Origin: an uncultured Colwellia sp. | GTDB lineage: Bacteria; Pseudomonadota; Gammaproteobacteria; Enterobacterales; Alteromonadaceae | Assembly: GCA_913062815.1 (NCBI GenBank) | Contig: CAJXWZ010000004.1 | Span: 124,001 to 188,000, forward strand | DNA: 64,000 bases | Direction: 5' to 3' | In this document: one piece after another, positions 31,119 to 39,021 of the stretch | Numbering within the stretch: the first letter of the stretch is position 1 | Layout of the letters: every line of letters starts with the position of its first letter | Made by a program: the position numbers and the translations under genes | The notes under the pieces: model-generated | Databases searched by the model: none | The model's input: only the letters and a program-made list of their open reading frames with translations | What the model was told of the DNA's origin: nothing

Positions 31119-31173
31119 TAAGGTAGTGATCGCTAGACTACCCGTTAAGTTAACTAGATGCAAACGAGTAGTC

Positions 31174-32262
31174 ATGTCACAAGCAGCCTTATCTTCTTCA
31201 ATAAATGCCACCACAAATAAAGACCCAGCAGATGTTCGTCATAATTGGACCCTTGCTGAAGTTGAGGCCTTATTCGCCTTACCTTTTAATGACTTAATGT
31301 TTGAGGCACAGACTATTCATCGGCAACACTTCAATGCTAATGAAGTACAAGTGAGTACCTTGTTATCAATTAAAACAGGCGCTTGTCCAGAAGACTGTAA
31401 GTATTGTTCCCAAAGTGCCCGTAACAAAACAAACCTAGAAAAAGAAAGGTTAATGGAAGTTGAAAAAGTATTGGAAGCGGCAGAAAAAGCAAAAGCTATG
31501 GGCTCAACCCGTTTTTGCATGGGCGCTGCTTGGCGTAATCCAAAAGCGCGGGATATGCCAGTTGTTCTAGATATGATCAAAGGTGTTAAAGCGTTAGGAC
31601 TTGAGTCTTGCATGACCTTAGGTATGTTAGACGAAGATCAAGCCCAGCAGTTACAAGATGCGGGTTTAGATTATTACAATCACAACCTTGATACTTCACC
31701 TGAGCATTACAATCAAATTATTACTACACGCACTTATCAAGACAGGTTAGATACTTTAGATCACGTAAGAAGTGCTGGTATGAAAGTGTGTAGTGGCGGT
31801 ATTGTTGGTTTAGGTGAGAAAGCGGCTGACAGAGCTTCACTTTTAGTCCAATTAGCCAATTTACCTAAACAGCCTGAAAGTGTCCCTATCAATATGTTAG
31901 TGAAAGTTGAAGGAACGCCTTTAGCTAATGTTGATGATTTAGAAAGCTTTGACTTTATACGCTGTATAGCCGTAGCACGTATAATGATGCCGCAATCTCA
32001 TGTACGTTTATCTGCAGGTCGTTCTGCCATGAATGAGCAAATGCAATCACTATGTTTTCTTGCTGGTGCCAATTCAATTTTCTATGGTTGTAAGTTACTA
32101 ACCGCTGAGAATCCAGAAACAGATCAAGACACTTTATTATTCAAAAAGCTGGGTATCAATACTGAAACTGTCGTAGATGACAGCTCTAATCAAGATAAGA
32201 GAATAAAAACTTCTTTAGTAAATGCGCAGCATAAAGATTTATTTTACGATGCAGTTAACTAA
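31174..32262 (+). CDS. bioB: Biotin synthase
   Basis: BioB inserts sulfur into dethiobiotin as a radical-SAM enzyme with a [4Fe-4S] and a [2Fe-2S] cluster. The cluster motif is [16 protein letters not shown] near residue 60. Other family segments are [31 protein letters not shown] and [29 protein letters not shown]. The open frame reaches back to 31078, but the ATG at 31174 gives 362 residues and the family start. It heads bioBFCD, divergent from bioA. Confidence 0.97.
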   Translation: MSQAALSSSINATTNKDPADVRHNWTLAEVEALFALPFNDLMFEAQTIHRQHFNANEVQVSTLLSIKTGACPEDCKYCSQSARNKTNLEKERLMEVEKVLEAAEKAKAMGSTRFCMGAAWRNPKARDMPVVLDMIKGVKALGLESCMTLGMLDEDQAQQLQDAGLDYYNHNLDTSPEHYNQIITTRTYQDRLDTLDHVRSAGMKVCSGGIVGLGEKAADRASLLVQLANLPKQPESVPINMLVKVEGTPLANVDDLESFDFIRCIAVARIMMPQSHVRLSAGRSAMNEQMQSLCFLAGANSIFYGCKLLTAENPETDQDTLLFKKLGINTETVVDDSSNQDKRIKTSLVNAQHKDLFYDAVN

Positions 32263-32277
32263 ATAAACAGTATATTT

Positions 32278-33456
32278 ATGGCATTTAGTTATATAACAGA
32301 GCAATTAGACGACAGAAAGACACTTGCTCGCTATCGCAAGCGAGTTTGTGTACAAGCAGATGTTGAAAGTCAGTCTACTAAAATTAATATTGCCGGTAAA
32401 AACTATCTTAATTTTTCATCAAATGACTATCTTGGCCTGAATAACCATATTCAAATCAATAAAGCGATGCAAGAAGGGCTAGACAAATTTGGTTTGTCTA
32501 GCTGCTCATCTAGCTTAGTTACCGGCTTCAACTATGCTCACCAAGCACTCGAAGACAAGATTTGTCAATGGTTGAATAAGCCAAAGTGTTTATTGTTCTC
32601 AAGCGGCTTTGCTGCAAACACTGCTTTATTTCAAACATTAGGGCATGACGCTCTACAAAGTAACTGTCAGTTTTACCTCGATAAATTGTCCCATGCTTCT
32701 ATGCTTGATGGTGCTTTCTCCAGTAAAGCAAAAGTGAAGCGATTTGCTCATAACGATACAACCCAATTAGCAAAACTATTGTCTGCTAGTGGAGATAGTA
32801 ATAAATTAATTGCTTCTGAAGGTATCTTTAGTATGGATGGTGATCAAGCGGAGGTTAACGAACTTAAGCAACTAGCCAAAGAGCATGATGCTTGGCTATT
32901 TTTAGATGATGCTCACAGTATTGGTGTCATCGGTGATCAAGGTCAGGGGAGTAGTGCTATATTAAATAGTAACAAAACGCCTGCCGCTAATATTGTTATG
33001 GGCACGTTTGGCAAGGCTATTGCCACCAGTGGTGCCTTTTTAGCCTGTGATGAACAGTTGCATGATTATTTAATAAATTTTGCTCGCCACTATATATATT
33101 CCACTGCTATCTCACCAGCACTTGCTTGGGCAACAATAAAAAGTATTGAACTAATCCAACAAGAACAATGGCGCCGTGATAAAATATTTGAACTCAGTGA
33201 TTTACTGAAAAGTTTGCTCGACCCTAACATAGAAGTTACTCCTTCAGCATCGTCAATTCATGCAATAATAGTAGGCAGCGAACAAAAAGCATTAAAAGTT
33301 AGTGAGCAACTTAAAGAGCAAGGGATTTGGTTAACCGCTATTAGGCCTCCAACGGTTCCTGTTGGTAGTTCTAGGTTACGCGTGACCGTATGTGCTCAAC
33401 ACAATCATAATGATATCAAACACCTAGCTAAATGTTTGAATGAGGCTCTTATTTAA
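32278..33456 (+). CDS. bioF: 8-amino-7-oxononanoate synthase
   Basis: BioF condenses pimeloyl-ACP with L-alanine, PLP-dependent. The 392-residue product contains NFSSNDYLGLNNH, the substrate-pocket LDKLSHASMLDGAF, the PLP Asp in WLFLDDAHSIGVIGDQG and the Schiff-base Lys in MGTFGKAIATSGAF near 245. It starts 15 bp after bioB and its stop abuts the bioC ATG. Confidence 0.96.
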   Translation: MAFSYITEQLDDRKTLARYRKRVCVQADVESQSTKINIAGKNYLNFSSNDYLGLNNHIQINKAMQEGLDKFGLSSCSSSLVTGFNYAHQALEDKICQWLNKPKCLLFSSGFAANTALFQTLGHDALQSNCQFYLDKLSHASMLDGAFSSKAKVKRFAHNDTTQLAKLLSASGDSNKLIASEGIFSMDGDQAEVNELKQLAKEHDAWLFLDDAHSIGVIGDQGQGSSAILNSNKTPAANIVMGTFGKAIATSGAFLACDEQLHDYLINFARHYIYSTAISPALAWATIKSIELIQQEQWRRDKIFELSDLLKSLLDPNIEVTPSASSIHAIIVGSEQKALKVSEQLKEQGIWLTAIRPPTVPVGSSRLRVTVCAQHNHNDIKHLAKCLNEALI

Positions 33457-34254
33457 ATGACAACAGAACTTTCTCATAAAAAAAATCAAGTAAAAATAGC
33501 TGAAAGCTTTGGCTCTGCCAGTAAATCATATGATGTTTCAGCAAGATTACAGCGTTATTCAGGCAAGCATCTTATGCCTTGGCTACCTAATAGAAATGAT
33601 TTATGTGTCCTTGATTTAGGCTCGGGTACTGGTTTTTTTACCGATTTGTTAGCAAGCTCATATAATCAAGTTATCGGCTTAGATTTCTCAAAACAAATGC
33701 TTAAATTTGCCAAGCAAAGCAGACATAAAGACATTATGTGGCTTGAGGCAGACGCTCATCAAATTCCCCTAAAAGATGAAAGTATCGATTTTATTTATTC
33801 AAATTTAGTCATTCAATGGTGTGAGCCGCTTGATGTAGCGATTAAAGAAATGTTAAGGGTGTTAAAGCCGGGTGGTTTAATTATTTTCACTACCTTAGTT
33901 GATGGCACGTTACGTGAGTTAAAATCATCTTGGCGACAGGTGGATGATGATCAGCATGTTATTGACTTTAAATCTGAACAACAACTAGATAAATATTTCA
34001 ATACAGAATCATCAAGTGTTTTAGAGCATAAATGCCAAGACATTGTACTTGAATATCAAAATGTTATTCATTTAGCCCGTGAATTAAAAGGCTTAGGCGC
34101 AAATCACTTACCTAACAAAAAGAATCGCGGCTTATCTGGAAAAGATAAATGGTTTGCCATGACAGAACATTATCAAGACTTCCTTGAACCTAACGGCATA
34201 TACCCGGCAACATACCGTTTGTACTCAGGTTTAGTGGTAAAATTAAATAATTAA
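33457..34254 (+). CDS. bioC: Malonyl-[acyl-carrier protein] O-methyltransferase
   Basis: BioC methylates malonyl-ACP to start the disguised pimeloyl pathway. The 265-residue product has the SAM-binding motif I VLDLGSGTGFFTDLL near 48, motif II MWLEADAHQIPLKDESIDF and LRVLKPGGLIIFTTLVDGT near 140. The ATG follows the bioF stop without a gap, which suggests coupling. A demethylating esterase (BioH, BioG or similar), needed to end the pathway, is not in this window. Confidence 0.95.
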   Translation: MTTELSHKKNQVKIAESFGSASKSYDVSARLQRYSGKHLMPWLPNRNDLCVLDLGSGTGFFTDLLASSYNQVIGLDFSKQMLKFAKQSRHKDIMWLEADAHQIPLKDESIDFIYSNLVIQWCEPLDVAIKEMLRVLKPGGLIIFTTLVDGTLRELKSSWRQVDDDQHVIDFKSEQQLDKYFNTESSSVLEHKCQDIVLEYQNVIHLARELKGLGANHLPNKKNRGLSGKDKWFAMTEHYQDFLEPNGIYPATYRLYSGLVVKLNN

Positions 34255-34282
34255 TCCAGTCCAAGTGAGCTAGCCTACAAAT

Positions 34283-35005
34283 ATGAAAAACTACTTTATT
34301 ACTGCAACCGATACAGATGCAGGAAAAACTTTTGTAGCAAGTGCTTTAATCTGTGCACTGGTTAAAGAAAATAAAAGAATAGCCGCATATAAACCGGTTG
34401 CCGCTGGTTGCCAAGAACAAAATGGTGTACTAGTTAATGAAGACGCAGCTTTGTTAGCTTTTTTCTCAAACTGTAACCAAGACATTCCGTCTGTAAATCC
34501 AATAGCATTAATTGAAGCTATCGCCCCACACATAGCAGCAGCACATGCTGATTATGAAATATCCCTTGGAGAAATAAATAACGGTTTTGAAGAAGTATTA
34601 TCGCTTCATGCTGATATTAATATCACTGAAGGGGCCGGAGGTTGGCGATTGCCGCTAAGCTTTAATGATGCTACTTATAATAATCAACCAACATTCTTGT
34701 CTGATTTTGCCAAGGCAAGCAAACAGGATGTTATTTTAATAGTTAATATGAAGTTAGGGTGTTTGAATCACGCTTTATTAACTTATCAAGCTATCATTGC
34801 TGACGGGTTGAATTGTATTGCTTGGGTCGCTAATAGCGCCAATGTCGAGCCTATGTCTAACCTAAAGGAGAATATTGCATCACTGGAGAAATTGCTGCCC
34901 ATGCCAAAGATTGCACAGTTTGAATATTTTCAAGATACCGCTATGTCATTACATGAAAAGATTTCAGTTGCTGCAAAAATGATAGATCTAACTCCTTTCA
35001 AGTAA
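34283..35005 (+). CDS. bioD: ATP-dependent dethiobiotin synthetase
   Basis: BioD closes the ureido ring of dethiobiotin using ATP and CO2. The 240-residue product opens with the P-loop FITATDTDAGKTFVASALI, followed by AAYKPVAAGCQ and the catalytic NITEGAGGWRLPLS near 113. It ends the bioBFCD operon. No strong terminator hairpin is evident before the convergent hicB. Confidence 0.96.
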   Translation: MKNYFITATDTDAGKTFVASALICALVKENKRIAAYKPVAAGCQEQNGVLVNEDAALLAFFSNCNQDIPSVNPIALIEAIAPHIAAAHADYEISLGEINNGFEEVLSLHADINITEGAGGWRLPLSFNDATYNNQPTFLSDFAKASKQDVILIVNMKLGCLNHALLTYQAIIADGLNCIAWVANSANVEPMSNLKENIASLEKLLPMPKIAQFEYFQDTAMSLHEKISVAAKMIDLTPFK

Positions 35006-35057
35006 TTTAGTTACCACCAAAGAAAAATACAATATTAGCCTATTAATTTAGCTGATA

Positions 35058-35480
35058 TTACTTCCCTAACTCCACCATACAAGCGCTAGCAATAAAGCCT
35101 GATCGGGTTTTATAAGCCGTACTTTTACTTACTCGATCATCGATTTGTTTAATCAATAGTTCAGGCAATGTGACATTAATTTTGTGACTCCTACCTAAAT
35201 AGGCGGTTATATCGATATCTATAATTGCCCAAAAAGCATGCATATAGGTGTATGGATTATCATTAGTGTAAGCTTGTCTTACTAAATCTATACTCTTTGC
35301 TGTAGGAATTTTCTCTCCATATTCCGCCAATATCGCAAGGTGAGATTTTATACTTTGCCTCACTTTTTCTAATCCTAATGCCACAGTCTCTACCATGACA
35401 TTACACCCAGGAAGGTCAGGGACACTTACTTTATATTCTTTATCATTTTGTTGTTTGTCGAACACAATAGCAAAATTCAT
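35058..35480 (-). CDS. HicB-family antitoxin-like protein (orphan)
   Basis: The 140-residue product has an N-terminal HicB degenerate RNase H fold (FDKQQNDKEYKVSVPDLPGCNVMVETVALGLEKV). Its C-terminal ribbon-helix-helix DNA-binding tail contains INVTLPELLIKQIDDRVSKS and RSGFIASACMVELGK. HicB normally neutralises the mRNA interferase HicA encoded directly upstream. Here no hicA frame with its catalytic His is visible on either side, so this is a solitary HicB-type regulator or a relic. It is divergent from the FtsZ paralog, 443 bp away. Confidence 0.8.
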   Translation of the reverse strand: MNFAIVFDKQQNDKEYKVSVPDLPGCNVMVETVALGLEKVRQSIKSHLAILAEYGEKIPTAKSIDLVRQAYTNDNPYTYMHAFWAIIDIDITAYLGRSHKINVTLPELLIKQIDDRVSKSTAYKTRSGFIASACMVELGK

Positions 35481-35923
35481 TTAACACACTCTTCTAAAAT
35501 TAAGTCACTTCAACTATAACCCCAGAAACCCTAGAAGTCAAAATATGAATAACTCCAGCAACCCTTGTGGTAATATTCAATGTAACCCTGCTAACCCCGA
35601 ACAGCCAGTCATCGATAAACCTGACAACTCCAAATTAACTAAAGTAAGTGTTTACTAGTTTGTTATCGTACTATTTGTTCAAATTTAACTAGTCGATATT
35701 TTTAACGACACGAAAAGAAAGGATCTTTAATAATTGTTGATATATAGAGAGCTAGAGTTATTGATTAGTGTGGAAGATTAATAGAATGATCATTATAATG
35801 AAGTGTGATCACTGTATTTTAGCGGCCTTATTCCATGTAGTTACATAAGGGATAGGTAAAATATTTCACGCATATGTCGATATACATATTCGCGTATTGA
35901 TAAATATTCGATTAGGAAAAGTT
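35481..35923. other. Intergenic region between hicB and the ftsZ paralog
   Basis: No gene of normal size is seen. The left part holds four units with an exact 33-bp period (listed separately) in an open frame lacking an upstream start codon. The right part is AT-rich and ends with the ribosome-binding site TTAGGA of the ftsZ paralog. It must contain two divergent promoters. Confidence 0.5.
35518..35649. repeat. Degenerate 33-bp tandem periodicity, four units
   Basis: Related 14- to 15-base blocks AACCCCAGAAACCC, AACTCCAGCAACCC, AACCCTGCTAACCC and AAACCTGACAACTCC begin at 35518, 35551, 35584 and 35617, exactly 33 bp apart. Only about the first five codons of each 33-bp unit are conserved. On the plus strand all units lie in one open frame and read NPRNP, NSSNP, NPANP and KPDNS. 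Confidence 0.5.
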
Positions 35924-37063
35924 ATGAAAGAGTTAATAGATGCAACACCTGATTTGTTAATCACTGTAGTCGGTATAGGCGGTTGTGGTTGTAATACAAT
36001 TAACATGTTATATGAAAATAACTTGGCAGAAAGTGTCAACCTTATTGCTATTAATACCGATCTTGCCGCGCTAAATTCACTACAAGTAGAAAATAAAATA
36101 CTGATAGGGGAAGATCTCACCAAAGGCTATGGGGCTGGCAGTAACCCGGAAGTAGGGCTGCAGGCAGCCAAAGAAAGTGAAGTACTGTTAACGAATGCCT
36201 TAATTGGCAGTGATATTGTCATTATTACTGCGGGCTTTGGTGGCGGAACGGGTACAGGTGCTAGTCCATTAGTTGCTCGAATAGCACGTGAATTAAATAT
36301 TAATTGCTTAGCGATAGTAACGCTACCATTTGAGTCTGAAGGCAAGTTGCGCATGGACTTTGCTTTGCAAGGTATCAATGAAATAAAATCTCCCATTCAT
36401 GCTTATATTACGCTTTCAAATGATCTATTACTCAGAGGGTTAGGTGAAAGTGTGGGCTTGTTTTCAGCCTTTAATCAAAGTAATGAAGTACTAAAGAATT
36501 TACTTATTTCTTTAGCCCAGATGTTGACGGAAACGGGTTATGTTAATGTAGATAAAAACGACTTCTCTAGTATTTTGTCTTACGAAGGTGAATCTATTTT
36601 AGGTGTAGGTAAAGCAGATTCAGAAGAGCTGGCATTTGAAGCATTAGATCAAGCGCTTAACAATCCACTGGTTTCAATTGCTAAGATTGATACTGCAAAA
36701 GGCATTATTTTTCAATTGTTTTGTAAATCAGAGCCGCAGTTATCTACTTATAATAGCCTGATTGAACATATTAGAATGAAAATCACTAATAAGTCCGTTC
36801 TGATTGTACCTGGTGTTACTTTAGATCCAAATTTATCATCAGAAATAGAAATTTTGATTGTTGCTTCTGGTATAGATGATAATACAATTGATACTAAGCT
36901 AACTATTAACAACCAATCACTATCAGAAGCTAGTACTGAAAATGAATATCTAGGTGAAGAGTTAACTTTTGTCGAGCCTGAAGCTGATTATTCTGACATA
37001 CCGGCAATTACGCGTAAATTAATGGCAATGAGGGCACAAGATGCAAAAGAAAGTTCAGTGTAA
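35924..37063 (+). CDS. Second, divergent FtsZ (tubulin-like GTPase)
   Basis: FtsZ forms the cytokinetic ring. This 379-residue product is clearly FtsZ but much more diverged than the canonical gammaproteobacterial protein and is far from any division cluster. The nucleotide-binding parts are present: VVGIGGCGCNTINML at 15-29 (canonical GGGGGN, here with two Cys), AINTD at 42-46, GAGSNPEVG at 70-78 and the tubulin signature GFGGGTGTGASP at 104-115. The T7 catalytic loop keeps NVDKND with N208, D210 and D213. The C-terminal tail keeps the partner-binding peptide DYSDIPAITRKLMAM near 356-369. The ATG at 35924 has AGGA 7 bp upstream. A zinc-ribbon gene follows 5 bp later. Confidence 0.9.
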   Translation: MKELIDATPDLLITVVGIGGCGCNTINMLYENNLAESVNLIAINTDLAALNSLQVENKILIGEDLTKGYGAGSNPEVGLQAAKESEVLLTNALIGSDIVIITAGFGGGTGTGASPLVARIARELNINCLAIVTLPFESEGKLRMDFALQGINEIKSPIHAYITLSNDLLLRGLGESVGLFSAFNQSNEVLKNLLISLAQMLTETGYVNVDKNDFSSILSYEGESILGVGKADSEELAFEALDQALNNPLVSIAKIDTAKGIIFQLFCKSEPQLSTYNSLIEHIRMKITNKSVLIVPGVTLDPNLSSEIEILIVASGIDDNTIDTKLTINNQSLSEASTENEYLGEELTFVEPEADYSDIPAITRKLMAMRAQDAKESSV

Positions 37064-37068
37064 TTCGG

Positions 37069-37320
37069 TTGGCTAAACCAAACAAAAAAGGGCCTTCGAA
37101 GACCATAACTATTTATTGTAAAACCTGTAATGCTCAGCTAAATAAATATCGAAAAAATGGTAAAGGGGCGTTAGTAAAATGCTTTAAAACAAGAATTGCC
37201 AAAGATTTTACTAAAGTAGCGTGTGTATGCCCAGCTTGCGATAAAATCTTCGCACGAGAAACCTTAATTAAAGGAACACCTGCTTTTAAAATGATTGGTG
37301 GTAAAGTTTGGTTTAAATAA
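37069..37320 (+). CDS. Small zinc-ribbon protein downstream of the ftsZ paralog
   Basis: Basic 83-residue product with a likely zinc site, CKTC near residue 17 and CVCPAC near 50, and a conserved-looking end ARETLIKGTPAFKMIGGKVW. No membrane segment or signal peptide. The only start available between the stop of the preceding frame and the cysteines is TTG at 37069, directly after the ftsZ-paralog stop, so the two are probably cotranscribed. I believe similar small proteins occur in related marine genera, but I cannot assign a function. Confidence 0.75.
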   Translation: MAKPNKKGPSKTITIYCKTCNAQLNKYRKNGKGALVKCFKTRIAKDFTKVACVCPACDKIFARETLIKGTPAFKMIGGKVWFK

Positions 37321-37328
37321 TTTCAATG

Positions 37329-37359
37329 TAACCTAGAACATTGTCTTGGAACTAGGTTA
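37329..37359. terminator. Weak inverted repeat between convergent genes
   Basis: TAACCTAG (37329-37336) and CTAGGTTA (37352-37359) form an 8-bp stem with a 15-nt loop after the zinc-ribbon stop and before the FGGY kinase stop. The following ATTATTAAAA is A/T-rich rather than a T-run. Confidence 0.4.
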
Positions 37360-37394
37360 ATTATTAAAAAGCAACTAAGGCGCTATAATTAGTT

Positions 37395-38975
37395 TTATCT
37401 CGGATAACCGGTAATTTTCCTAATAGCGTTATATAAAGGGTTCAGCCGCTCATACATTTTTTTGTAAACGCTTTGATATAATGCATTATATATTTCAGTA
37501 TTTTCTTTAATAGGCGTAAATATGTCTCCACCATGGGTCATGCTGGTAACCGCTTTTTCATAATCTTCAAATAAGCCAACGCCAACGGCTGCATTTATGG
37601 CGGCGCCCAAGCCCGAAGTTTCAAAGGTATGTGGCCTTTGTACTGGCATGCCAAAAATATCAGCGGTTATTTGCATGGCTTCATCGCTTTGAGAGCCGCC
37701 ACCAGAAACCATCATCTTAGTAATGTTAACCCCTGATTTCTTTTCAGACAGTTCTTTACCTTCACGTAATGCGTAGCCTATACCTTCTATTATAGCGCGA
37801 TAAATATGTGCTCGAGTATGAACATCACCAAAGCCAATCATTGCTCCTTTAGCTTCTGGGCCTGGTGTTCTAATACCAGGATTCCAGTAGGGTTGTAAGA
37901 CTAACCCCATGGAGCCTGCCGGAACTTGCTTTAAAAGATCATCAAAAAGTACTTCCGTCGCAATACCTTGCTGATCGGCAATTTGCTGCTCTTTCAAGCC
38001 AAATTCACGCTTAAACCAACTCACCATCCAGTAACCACGCTGAACAATCAATTCTGTATTGAAACGATGAGGAATAGCAGCAGGGTAGGCAGGCAACCGC
38101 TTGATAGCTTCAACATATTTGGTACTAGTGGTGTTGTAGGTGGCTGTAGTACCGTAACTTAAGCTGCCAATGTCAGGCGATAAGCAGCCTGAGCCGAGTA
38201 CCTCACAGGCCTTATCTGAGCCGGCTGATATTAATGGAAGTCCTTCGGGAATACCTGTTTCGTGTGCTGCTTGTTTTGAGATTTTTCCTAACTCATCACC
38301 ACAGGGAATTAATGTTGGCAACATTGCTTTTTTAATAGGTAATGCCTGCCATCGCCAATCAAAAGGCTTACACCATGCATGGCGTTTAAAGTCAAAAGGC
38401 AAGTAACCAACTTGACTGGAAACCGAATCAACATAGTTACCTGTTAACTTATAACTATGGTATCCGGACAGTAGCATGAACTTATGGGTTTTATTCCAAA
38501 TGTCAGGTTGTTGATGCTTGATCCAGTTCGCTTCTGCTTGGCTTCTGAAATAGTCGATTGTTTGTTTTTCGCCAACAAATCTAAACAGCGCACGCCAATA
38601 CCAGCTCATTTTATCTTGCTCAATTTGTTCTCGTTGATCTAACCAAACAATGGCTGGCCGTAAAGGCTGCCCTTGACTGTCAACATTTACCATTGTCGCG
38701 CGTTGACAGGTTAGCGAAATGGCTTTGATCTGTGCTTTTGATATGTTTAATGACGCTAGTTGCGGCCATAGCGACTGGCAAGCTTTACTTAGCATTTGCC
38801 AATAATAGTTCACTTCTTGTTCTGCCCATCCGGGCTGCTTAGAGAAGTATGGCTCAATATCTATTTTACTTTTTACTATTAAATTTCCTGAAAGGTCAAA
38901 TAGTAAAGCGCGAACACTCTGCGTGCCATTATCAAGAGCTAGTACAAAATTTTTATCGTTGTGTTGTTTGTTCAT
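37395..38975 (-). CDS. FGGY-family carbohydrate/glycerol kinase
   Basis: ATP-dependent kinase of the FGGY fold, 526 residues. It opens FVLALDNGTQSVRALLFDLSG, the phosphate-1 motif. Other family parts are AISLTCQRATMVNVDSQGQPLRPAIVWLDQRE and the catalytic region LPLISAGSDKACEVLGSG near 255. IYRAIIEGIGYALREG and MVSGGGSQSDEAMQITADIFGMPVQ complete the C-terminal domain. It is not a standard GlpK: it is longer and lacks the classical GlpK N terminus. A TTG at 39002 would extend it nine residues. It is the third gene of the flavoprotein-GlpD-kinase operon, which suggests a glycerol or glyceryl-type substrate; the exact one is unknown. Confidence 0.88.
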   Translation of the reverse strand: MNKQHNDKNFVLALDNGTQSVRALLFDLSGNLIVKSKIDIEPYFSKQPGWAEQEVNYYWQMLSKACQSLWPQLASLNISKAQIKAISLTCQRATMVNVDSQGQPLRPAIVWLDQREQIEQDKMSWYWRALFRFVGEKQTIDYFRSQAEANWIKHQQPDIWNKTHKFMLLSGYHSYKLTGNYVDSVSSQVGYLPFDFKRHAWCKPFDWRWQALPIKKAMLPTLIPCGDELGKISKQAAHETGIPEGLPLISAGSDKACEVLGSGCLSPDIGSLSYGTTATYNTTSTKYVEAIKRLPAYPAAIPHRFNTELIVQRGYWMVSWFKREFGLKEQQIADQQGIATEVLFDDLLKQVPAGSMGLVLQPYWNPGIRTPGPEAKGAMIGFGDVHTRAHIYRAIIEGIGYALREGKELSEKKSGVNITKMMVSGGGSQSDEAMQITADIFGMPVQRPHTFETSGLGAAINAAVGVGLFEDYEKAVTSMTHGGDIFTPIKENTEIYNALYQSVYKKMYERLNPLYNAIRKITGYPR

Positions 38976-39021
38976 AACGGTTTCTTGTATGGCAACAGCC
39001 AATATTTTCTGTGGATTATGG

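Noticed and set aside
31078..31173. Extended bioB and bioA N termini crossing the divergent gap
   Set aside because: The added residues are not part of either family and would overlap each other and the BirA-like dyad. The starts at 31174 and 31085 fit the families better.
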